Assembly: GCA_036526195.1 (NCBI GenBank)
Contig: DATCYZ010000032.1
Coordinates: 1-21,648, forward strand
DNA: 21,648 nt
Reading direction: 5' to 3'
From: DATCYZ01 sp036526195
GTDB taxonomy: Bacteria > Pseudomonadota > Gammaproteobacteria > Burkholderiales > SG8-39
In this document: piece after piece, positions 16,192 to 21,648 of the stretch
Position numbering within the stretch: position 1 is the stretch's first letter
How the letters are laid out: each line of letters starts with the position of its first letter
Translations under genes and position numbers: made by a program
Notes under the pieces: generated by a model
Database searches by the model: none
What the model was told of the DNA's origin: nothing
Seen by the model: only the letters and a program-made list of their open reading frames with translations

Positions 16192-17649
16192 ATGGACTGG
16201 GAGATCGTCGTCGGCATCGAGACGCACGCGCAACTCGCGACGAAGAGCAAGATCTTCTCGGGTGCGCCCACCGCGTTCGGGGCGTCGCCGAACTCGCAGG
16301 CGAGCGCGGTCGACATCGCGCTTCCCGGGGTCCTGCCGGTGCTGAACCGCGCCGTGGTCGAGCTGGCGATCCGCTTCGGCCTTGCCGTTGGCGCCACGAT
16401 CAACCCGCGCTCGGTGTTCGCGCGCAAGAATTACTTCTATCCGGACTTGCCCAAGGGCTACCAGATCAGCCAGTACGAATTGCCGATCGTGCTCGGCGGC
16501 AGCCTCGCCGTCGTGCTCCCGGAAGGCGAGAAGACCGTGCGCCTGACGCGCGCACACCTCGAGGAGGATGCTGGCAAGTCCCTGCACGAACTGCCCGGGG
16601 CCGAGGGCCTCGGCGTCTCCGGCATCGACCTCAACCGCGCCGGCACGCCCCTGCTCGAGATCGTCACCGAGCCCGACCTGCGCGGCGCCGCCGAGGCGGT
16701 CGCCTACGCGCGCACCCTGCACGCGCTGGTGGTCTGGATCGGCGTGTGCGACGGCAACATGCAGGAAGGCTCGTTTCGCTGCGACGCCAACGTGTCGGTG
16801 CGCCGCGCGGGCGCACCGCTCGGCACGCGCTGCGAGATCAAGAACCTGAACTCCTTCCGCTTCATGGAGCGCGCCATCGAGTACGAGGCGCGCCGGCAGA
16901 TCGATCTGCTCGAGGACGGTGGGCGCGTGGTGCAGGAGACGCGCCTGTACGACCCGGCGCGCGACGAGACCCGCTCGATGCGCTCGAAGGAGGACGCGCA
17001 CGACTACCGTTATTTCCCTGACCCCGACCTGCTGCCGCTGGTGGTCGAGCCCGCGGAGATCGAGCGCATCCGCGCCAGCCTGCCGGAACTGCCGGCGGCG
17101 CGCCGCGCGCGCATGGCGCGCGAGTTCGGTCTGTCGGCCTACGACGCCGCGCTGCTCACCCAGTCGCGCGCCTGGTCAGCCTACTTCGACGCCGCGCTCG
17201 CCGCAGGAGGCGGGGCGTCCGCGGCCAAGCAGACCGCGAACTGGATGACCGGGGACCTCGCCGCCGCGCTCAACCGGGGCGCCCTGGCGATCGAGGCCTC
17301 GCCGATCGACCCGGCGTCCTTGGCGGCGCTCATTGCCCGTGTCGCCGACGGCACGCTCTCGGGCAAGCTCGCCAAGGAGGTCTTCGCCGCGATGTGGGAG
17401 GGCAAGGGTGCGCCGGACGACATCATCGAGGCGCGCGGCCTGAAGCAGATCAGCGATACCGGCGCGCTCGAGGCGGCGGTCGACGCGGTGCTCGCGGCGA
17501 ACGCGAAACAGGTGGAGGACTACCGCAGCGGCAAGGAGAAGGCCTTCAATGCGCTGGTCGGCCAGGTCATGAAGGCCACGCGCGGCAAGGCGAACCCGGC
17601 GCAGGTGAACGACATCCTGCGCCGCCGGCTCACTTCTTCGGCTTCGTGA
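16192..17649 (+). CDS. gatB: Asp-tRNA(Asn)/Glu-tRNA(Gln) amidotransferase subunit B
   Basis: A 485-residue subunit that binds the misacylated tRNA, activates the side-chain carboxylate with ATP and amidates it using ammonia from GatA. N-terminal signature: WEIVVGIETHAQL then TKSKIFSG. Other family parts are NYFYPDLPKGYQISQYE, RAHLEEDAGKS, GIDLNRAGTPLLEIVTEPD and EIKNLNSFRFMERAIEYE, followed by DYRYFPDPDL. The C-terminal helical YqeY-like domain (about 330-485) contains the KLAKEVFAAMWEG segment. The ATG at 16192 gives the normal start and length. Its last 20 bases overlap, tail to tail, the 3' end of the DUF4124-like gene on the other strand. Confidence 0.97.
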   Translation: MDWEIVVGIETHAQLATKSKIFSGAPTAFGASPNSQASAVDIALPGVLPVLNRAVVELAIRFGLAVGATINPRSVFARKNYFYPDLPKGYQISQYELPIVLGGSLAVVLPEGEKTVRLTRAHLEEDAGKSLHELPGAEGLGVSGIDLNRAGTPLLEIVTEPDLRGAAEAVAYARTLHALVVWIGVCDGNMQEGSFRCDANVSVRRAGAPLGTRCEIKNLNSFRFMERAIEYEARRQIDLLEDGGRVVQETRLYDPARDETRSMRSKEDAHDYRYFPDPDLLPLVVEPAEIERIRASLPELPAARRARMAREFGLSAYDAALLTQSRAWSAYFDAALAAGGGASAAKQTANWMTGDLAAALNRGALAIEASPIDPASLAALIARVADGTLSGKLAKEVFAAMWEGKGAPDDIIEARGLKQISDTGALEAAVDAVLAANAKQVEDYRSGKEKAFNALVGQVMKATRGKANPAQVNDILRRRLTSSAS

Positions 17650-18253
17650 GCTCGATGTAGCGCGCCTTGTCTTCGTCGTACTTGGCGTTGATGGCGGTGA
17701 CTTCCTTCTTCTTCACGTCCCGCAGGCCTTCCTGGGCCTCCAGGTCCACTTGCGCGTCCTTGATGTCCTGCGTGAGCTTGGCCGGCGGCTTGTTCTTGCC
17801 GGCGAAGAACTCCATTTCCCTCTGGTACTTCTTCTGTCGCGCCTTGATGGCTTCGATGCGCTGGTCGACCTCGATGATCGCCTTGTCGTTCTCCGCGAGC
17901 GCGCGGGCCCGGGCGTCCTCGAGGTCCTTCACGCTGGTGTAGGTGGCGAGCAAGGCGCGCGCGCGGCGCTGCTCTTCCTTGGCGGCCGCGGCGTCCTCGC
18001 GCTTCTTCTGCGCCTCGGCGTCCTTGGCGGCGCGCTCCTCGGCGCTCAGTTGCGGCTCGATGCGGCGGACCACCAGGCCCTGCGCGTTCAGCTGCTCCAC
18101 CGGCTGGCCGATGCAGGCGCGCGGAATCGTCTGGCCGTAGTACTTCTTGCCGTCCTTGCCGACGCAGCGATAGGACTGGGCGTGCGCCTCGCCGGCGGGC
18201 AGGGCAAGTGCGACGGCGGCAAGTGCGGCAAGGGACAGGGCTGAGCGGTTCAT
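17630..18253 (-). CDS. Periplasmic DUF4124-like protein with coiled coil
   Basis: 207 residues, function unknown. Residues 1-25 form a signal peptide ending AHA. Residues 27-65 have the DUF4124 pattern: aromatic-Arg-Cys, a DGKKYYGQTIP strand pair, a second Cys (47) and a GLVVRRIEPQ exit. The two Cys (30 and 47) probably form a disulfide. The rest (about 68-205) is very rich in Ala, Glu, Lys and Arg and predicted as long helices or coiled coil, interrupted near GKNKPP. The ATG at 18253 has a strong ribosome site, GGAGGA at 7-base spacing. The gene converges on gatB with a 20-base overlap and diverges from pyrE. A cell-envelope structural or scaffold role is only a guess. Confidence 0.85.
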   Translation of the reverse strand: MNRSALSLAALAAVALALPAGEAHAQSYRCVGKDGKKYYGQTIPRACIGQPVEQLNAQGLVVRRIEPQLSAEERAAKDAEAQKKREDAAAAKEEQRRARALLATYTSVKDLEDARARALAENDKAIIEVDQRIEAIKARQKKYQREMEFFAGKNKPPAKLTQDIKDAQVDLEAQEGLRDVKKKEVTAINAKYDEDKARYIELTKPKK

Positions 18254-18289
18254 CGGCAGATCCTCCGTCGATTCGTTGGCGGCGAACAT

Positions 18290-18295
18290 ACTATA
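18290..18295 (-). promoter_or_regulatory. Candidate -10 element of the DUF4124-like gene
   Basis: TATAGT on the minus strand matches the -10 consensus at five of six positions and lies about 37 bases before the ATG. A possible -35, TCGACG (18315-18320), is 19 bases away, a longer spacing than ideal. Confidence 0.4.
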
Positions 18296-18325
18296 ACGCG
18301 TGACCGGGCGAACGCGTCGACCTGC

Positions 18326-18331
18326 TAGAAT
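18326..18331 (+). promoter_or_regulatory. Candidate extended -10 element of pyrE-xth
   Basis: TGC-TAGAAT gives an extended -10 type element with five of six consensus matches, 37 bases upstream of the pyrE ATG. No good -35 is seen. It lies about 30 bases from the opposing -10 of the DUF4124-like gene, so the two promoters share the same short DNA segment. Confidence 0.45.
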
Positions 18332-18368
18332 TTGCGCCCTCCACCCAACGCAGTTCACGCCGCCGCCG

Positions 18369-19058
18369 ATGCAACTTGCCGACCGCGCCGCCATCGCGCA
18401 CACCACCGCCCGCATGCTGCTGGAAGTGAAGGCGGTGCTGTTCTCGGAAGAGAAACCGTTCATCTTCACCTCGGGCTGGGCAAGCCCGGTGTACATCGAC
18501 TGCCGCAAGCTGATCTTCTATCCGCGCATCCGCACCCAGCTGGTCGAGTTTGCCTCCGCGACGCTGGCCCGCGACGCCGGTTTCGAGCAGTTCGACGTGG
18601 TGGCCGGCGGCGAGACCGCCGGCATCCCCTACGCGGCCTGGATCGCCGACCGCTTCAACCTGCCGATGCAGTACATCCGCAAGAAGCCCAAGGGCTTCGG
18701 GCGCAATGCCCAGATCGAGGGCGACATCCGCGAGGGCGCCCGCACCCTGCTGGTCGAGGACCTGACCACCGACGGGCGCTCCAAGATCAATTTCTGCAAG
18801 GCGCTGCGCGACGCCGGCGCCGTGGTCGATCACGTCTTCGTGAATTTCTACTACGACATCTTTCCGGAGTCGAAGAAGATCATGTCGGACCTCGGCGTCA
18901 GCCTGCATTCGCTCGCCACCTGGTGGGACGTGCTTGCGGTGGTGAAGGCGGGCGGCTACCTGCCTGCGGCGCAGGTCGACGAAGTCGAGAAATTCCTCAA
19001 TGCGCCCGCCGCCTGGTCGGCCGCGCACGGCGGGGTGTCGAGCTTCCCCTCGGCCTGA
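18369..19058 (+). CDS. pyrE: Orotate phosphoribosyltransferase
   Basis: A 229-residue enzyme that joins orotate to PRPP, giving orotidine 5'-phosphate in pyrimidine synthesis. The PRPP-binding signature TLLVEDLTTDGRSK is at 126-139. The N-terminal segment FIFTSGWASPVYIDCRKL and RKKPKGFGRNAQIEG are also characteristic. The ATG at 18369 is chosen because the residues before it are not conserved in character and would overlap the promoter. Length suits this subfamily. The last 25 or so residues (APAAWSAAHG and on) are low-complexity. xth follows after 20 bases, probably in one transcript. Confidence 0.95.
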   Translation: MQLADRAAIAHTTARMLLEVKAVLFSEEKPFIFTSGWASPVYIDCRKLIFYPRIRTQLVEFASATLARDAGFEQFDVVAGGETAGIPYAAWIADRFNLPMQYIRKKPKGFGRNAQIEGDIREGARTLLVEDLTTDGRSKINFCKALRDAGAVVDHVFVNFYYDIFPESKKIMSDLGVSLHSLATWWDVLAVVKAGGYLPAAQVDEVEKFLNAPAAWSAAHGGVSSFPSA

Positions 19059-19078
19059 GCCGCGCCCGCCCGACCGGC

Positions 19079-19858
19079 ATGCGCATCGTCACGCTGAACG
19101 TCAACGGCCTGCGCTCGGCGGCGAGGAAGGGCCTGCTGCGCTGGCTCGCCGCGCAGCGCGCCGACGTGGTCTGCCTGCAGGAAGTGAAGGCCGACCCCGC
19201 GGACCTGGACGCGAAGCTGCATGCGCCGCGCGGCTACAGCGCGCACCATGCGCCGGCGCAGAAGAAGGGCTACAGCGGGGTGGCGCTGTTCTGCCGCACG
19301 CCGCCCGAGCGGGTGGTGACCGGGTTCGGTTCCGCCGAATTCGACGCCGAGGGGCGCTTCATCGAGGCGCGCTACGGGGCGCTCTCGGTGGTGTCGGTGT
19401 ACCTGCCCTCGGGGGCGAGCAGCGCGGTGCGCCTCGCGGCGAAGTTCCGCTTCCTGGACGCCTTCCTGCCCCACCTGAAGAAACTGCGCCGCGCCGGTCG
19501 CGAAGTCATCCTGTGCGGCGACTGGAACATCGCGCACCGCGAGATCGACCTGAAGAACTGGCGTTCCAACCAGAAGAACTCCGGCTTCCTGCCCGAGGAG
19601 CGCGCCTGGCTCTCCCGGGTGTTCGACGAACTCGGCTACGTCGACGTCTTCCGGCGACTGGACGAACGCCCGGAGCAGTACACCTGGTGGTCGAACCGCG
19701 GGCAGGCCTGGGCGAAGAACGTGGGCTGGCGGCTCGATTACCACGTCGCGACCGAGGGCGTCGCGAAGACTGCGGCGCGCGTTTCGATCTACAAGACGAA
19801 GCGCTTCTCGGACCACGCGCCGGTGAGCATCGACTACGACTGGGCGCTGGCGGGCTGA
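19079..19858 (+). CDS. xth: Exodeoxyribonuclease III (AP endonuclease)
   Basis: A 259-residue member of the endonuclease/exonuclease/phosphatase fold, involved in base excision repair by cleaving at abasic sites and trimming 3' ends. Catalytic residues are present: Asn7 and Asn9 (LNVNGLRSA), Glu35 (LQEVK), Tyr108 (SVYLPSG), Asp148 and Asn150 (GDWNIAH), Asp220 (RLDYHV), and the terminal Asp245-His246 (SDHAPV). Start and length fit the family. There is no clear ribosome site, consistent with coupling to pyrE just upstream. It converges on the small LETM1-like gene, with 10 bases between stops. Confidence 0.95.
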   Translation: MRIVTLNVNGLRSAARKGLLRWLAAQRADVVCLQEVKADPADLDAKLHAPRGYSAHHAPAQKKGYSGVALFCRTPPERVVTGFGSAEFDAEGRFIEARYGALSVVSVYLPSGASSAVRLAAKFRFLDAFLPHLKKLRRAGREVILCGDWNIAHREIDLKNWRSNQKNSGFLPEERAWLSRVFDELGYVDVFRRLDERPEQYTWWSNRGQAWAKNVGWRLDYHVATEGVAKTAARVSIYKTKRFSDHAPVSIDYDWALAG

Positions 19859-19868
19859 GTCCCGGGGC

Positions 19869-20177
19869 TCAGGAGCCTGCGGTCAGTGCGGCGCGCCGCT
19901 GGCGGCGCCGGTCCAGCCACCAGGCGAGCGCGGGCAGGATGAAGAACCCGCCCGGCATGGCAAACGCCACCAGGTAGGGCGACATGCGCGACAGGCGCTG
20001 CATGTGCACGCGCAGCTCGGCGCGATCCCGCGGCGACCAGTGCATCTTGTTGCGCCGCTTCATGAGCAGCGGCATCAGGCCCTTGACCTGCGACATCTCG
20101 GCGACCAGCGCGCGCCGCTCGCGGTCGGCGAGCTTCAGGACGTAGACCACGGGGGCGCGTGGCGAGGGGATTCTCAT
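19869..20177 (-). CDS. Small LETM1-like membrane protein
   Basis: 102 residues, function unknown. A basic, helical N-terminal part (about 10-60) leads into RLSRMSPYLVAFAMPGGFF, one hydrophobic helix (about 67-88) with the proline-glycine pair PGGF, and a very basic tail WWLDRRRQRR. The pattern of helix, proline-glycine kink, 'LPALAWWLDRR' resembles the membrane-anchor region of LETM1-type proteins, but only that part. The charge layout predicts the tail in the cytoplasm. It starts at ATG 20177, divergent from the AmpG-like gene across 99 bases, and is convergent with xth. Coding potential is supported by amino-acid make-up and neighbourhood spacing, not by a known family name I can prove. Confidence 0.7.
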   Translation of the reverse strand: MRIPSPRAPVVYVLKLADRERRALVAEMSQVKGLMPLLMKRRNKMHWSPRDRAELRVHMQRLSRMSPYLVAFAMPGGFFILPALAWWLDRRRQRRAALTAGS

Positions 20178-20260
20178 CGAAGACGGCGGACGGTGAACGC
20201 GAACGCCGCAGGCTACCGGCTCCGGCGCGGGCGGGCAACCGTCTGCGCAGGCGCAAACGT

Positions 20261-20266
20261 TAGAAT
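20261..20266 (+). promoter_or_regulatory. Candidate -10 element of the AmpG-like gene
   Basis: TAGAAT matches the -10 consensus at five of six positions and ends only 10 bases before the ATG at 20277. A transcript from it would have almost no leader. No convincing -35 is visible at 17 bases. Confidence 0.35.
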
Positions 20267-20276
20267 CCCTCGCCCC

Positions 20277-21527
20277 ATGCCCGCCGCCGACTTCGCTGCC
20301 GTGTTTCGCAGCCGCAGGATCTTCATCCTGCTGCTGCTCGGTTTCTCCTCCGGGCTGCCGCTTGCGCTGACCGCGGGCACGCTGCAGGCGCGCATGACGG
20401 TCGAGGGGGTCGACCTCACGGTGATCGGCTGGTTCGCCCTGGTCGGCCAGCCCTATACCTACAAGTTCCTCTGGGCGCCGATGATGGACCGCTTCGCGCT
20501 GCCCTTTCTCGGGCGGCGCCGCGGCTGGCTGGCGCTCACGCAGGTCGCGCTGCTGGCGGCCATCGCCGCGCTCGGCATGCTCTCGCCGCAGGCCTCGCCC
20601 TGGCTGGTGGCGGCTGTCGCGCTCGCCGTCGCCTTCCTCTCGGCCTCGCAGGACGTGGTGTTCGATGCCTGGCGCACGGACGTGCTCGAGCCCGCGGAAC
20701 GCGGCGCCGGCGCGGCGGTGACGGTGCTCGGCTACCGCATCGCCATGCTGGTCTCGGGCGGCCTCGCGCTGATCCTGGCAGACAGTCTGCTCGGCTGGAC
20801 CGGCACCTACCTGCTGATGGCGGCGCTCATGCTGGTGGGCCTCGCCGCGGTGTGGGCGGCCGAGGAGCCGGTGCCGCCGGCGCGCGTGCCGACGACGCTG
20901 CGCGATGCGGTGCGCGCTCCGCTGGAGGAGTTCTTCTCGCGCAACGGCGCCTGGCTGCTGCTCATCCTGATCGTGCTCTACAAGCTCGGCGACGCCTTTG
21001 CCGGCGTGCTCACCACGCCGTTCCTGCTGCGCGGCGCCGGGTTCTCGCTCACCGAGGTCGGGATCGCCAACAAGTGGCTCGGTGTCGCCGCGACCATCGT
21101 CGGCGCGCTCGCCGGCGGCGCGATGATGTCGCGCCTCGGCCTGTACCGCGCGCTGCTCATCTTCGGCCTGCTGCAGGCTCTGACCAACCTCGGCTTCATG
21201 GCGCTCGCCGAGGCCGGGCGCAGCACCGCGCTGATGATCGCCGTGGTGGGCGCGGAGAACCTCTGCGGCGGCATGGGCACCGCCGCCTTCGTCGCCCTGC
21301 TGATGGCGCTTTGCGACCGGCGCTTCTCGGCGACCCAGTACGCGCTGCTCTCGGCGCTCGCCGCGCTCGGTCGCGTCTACGTCGGCCCGGCGGCGGGCGC
21401 GCTGGCGGCGGGCCTGGGCTGGACCGCGTTCTTCTTCCTCACCTTCGTGATCGCGCTGCCCGGGATCGTGATGCTGGTGTGGCAGCGGGCGCGGATCGAG
21501 GCGCTGGATCGGGCCGCGCCACGCTGA
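20277..21527 (+). CDS. ampG: AmpG-like muropeptide permease (MFS)
   Basis: A 416-residue inner-membrane transporter of the major facilitator superfamily with about twelve hydrophobic helices. AmpG imports GlcNAc-anhydroMurNAc muropeptides released during wall turnover, feeding peptidoglycan recycling and, in some species, beta-lactamase induction. Characteristic parts are the N-terminal FILLLLGFSSGLPLALTAGTL, the loop YTYKFLWAPMMDR, the SASQDVVFDAWRTDVL segment and the C-terminal half with LYKLGDAFAGVLTTPFL. The E. coli protein is about 75 residues longer, so this is the shorter form seen in many non-enteric bacteria. The ATG at 20277 begins just before the first helix. It stands alone, divergent from the small LETM1-like gene. 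Confidence 0.9.
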   Translation: MPAADFAAVFRSRRIFILLLLGFSSGLPLALTAGTLQARMTVEGVDLTVIGWFALVGQPYTYKFLWAPMMDRFALPFLGRRRGWLALTQVALLAAIAALGMLSPQASPWLVAAVALAVAFLSASQDVVFDAWRTDVLEPAERGAGAAVTVLGYRIAMLVSGGLALILADSLLGWTGTYLLMAALMLVGLAAVWAAEEPVPPARVPTTLRDAVRAPLEEFFSRNGAWLLLILIVLYKLGDAFAGVLTTPFLLRGAGFSLTEVGIANKWLGVAATIVGALAGGAMMSRLGLYRALLIFGLLQALTNLGFMALAEAGRSTALMIAVVGAENLCGGMGTAAFVALLMALCDRRFSATQYALLSALAALGRVYVGPAAGALAAGLGWTAFFFLTFVIALPGIVMLVWQRARIEALDRAAPR

Positions 21528-21547
21528 ACGGACGCCGCACCAGGCCT

Positions 21548-21571
21548 TAAAGTAACATATATGTTACCTTA
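21548..21571. promoter_or_regulatory. AT-rich 24-bp palindrome downstream of ampG
   Basis: The core GTAACATATATGTTAC (21552-21567) is a perfect 16-bp palindrome. Adding the flanks TAA and TTA extends the symmetry to 24 bp with one mismatched pair. It stands out strongly in GC-rich surroundings and has the form of a dimeric regulator's operator. The gene it would control is beyond the window edge. It might instead act as a 3'-end hairpin. Confidence 0.5.
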
Positions 21572-21648
21572 GGTCCGGTTTCAGCGCCGCGTCCCTCGAG
21601 GCACCGCCACCATCCGGTTCGACCCGGTCGCCGGTCTTGTTCCGGACA
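21564..21648 (-). CDS. Possible 3' end of a gene running off the right edge
   Basis: On the minus strand one frame is open from the window edge to a TAA at 21564-21566 inside the palindrome, giving about 27 residues ending AALKPDLR. Another minus-strand frame and one plus-strand frame are equally open over this short span, so this is only a possibility. Confidence 0.15.
   Translation of the reverse strand, partial: VRNKTGDRVEPDGGGASRDAALKPDLR

Overview
The window is GC-rich chromosomal DNA of ordinary housekeeping character. Gene content and order point to a betaproteobacterium: pilT-pilU, yggS-proC-yggT, aceA-aceK, the cell-shape operon mreB-mreC-mreD-mrdA-rodA divergent from gatC-gatA-gatB, then pyrE-xth. 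From memory, mreBCD-mrdA-rodA beside gatCAB and pyrE/xth is a familiar betaproteobacterial neighbourhood. The genus cannot be named from this sequence. I see no rRNA or tRNA, insertion sequence, prophage or CRISPR array, and no defence system.

Layout, left to right. Positions 1-131 lie downstream of pilU and hold a striking hairpin built from three CACAGAG heptamers per arm. Positions 132-2343 (minus) are the two type IV pilus retraction ATPases, pilT then pilU. Positions 2392-4495 (plus) are an overlapping set: a PLP-homeostasis protein (yggS), pyrroline-5-carboxylate reductase (proC) and a YGGT membrane protein. Positions 4539-7656 (minus) are isocitrate lyase (aceA) followed by isocitrate dehydrogenase kinase/phosphatase (aceK), the carbon-flux switch of the glyoxylate shunt. 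A 226-bp AT-richer region upstream of aceA holds a candidate promoter and two palindromes. Positions 7883-13423 (minus) are the elongasome operon: MreB filament, MreC/MreD, transpeptidase PBP2 and glycosyltransferase RodA.

Positions 13601-17649 (plus) encode the tRNA-dependent amidotransferase GatCAB. An unrecognised secreted, cysteine-containing protein sits between gatA and gatB, and two back-to-back 16-bp palindromes lie between gatC and gatA. Positions 17630-18253 (minus) encode a periplasmic DUF4124-like coiled-coil protein whose 3' end overlaps that of gatB. Positions 18369-19858 (plus) are pyrE and exonuclease III. A small LETM1-like membrane protein (minus) and an AmpG-like muropeptide permease (plus) follow. 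The right edge (21528-21648) carries a near-perfect 24-bp AT-rich palindrome.

The functional themes are envelope growth and recycling (MreBCD, PBP2, RodA, AmpG), pilus retraction, translation fidelity, and central or nucleotide metabolism. I find no convincing new multi-gene system. The points most worth a second look are the secreted protein inside the gat operon, the left-end repeat, the right-edge palindrome, the aceA upstream sites and the small LETM1-like protein.
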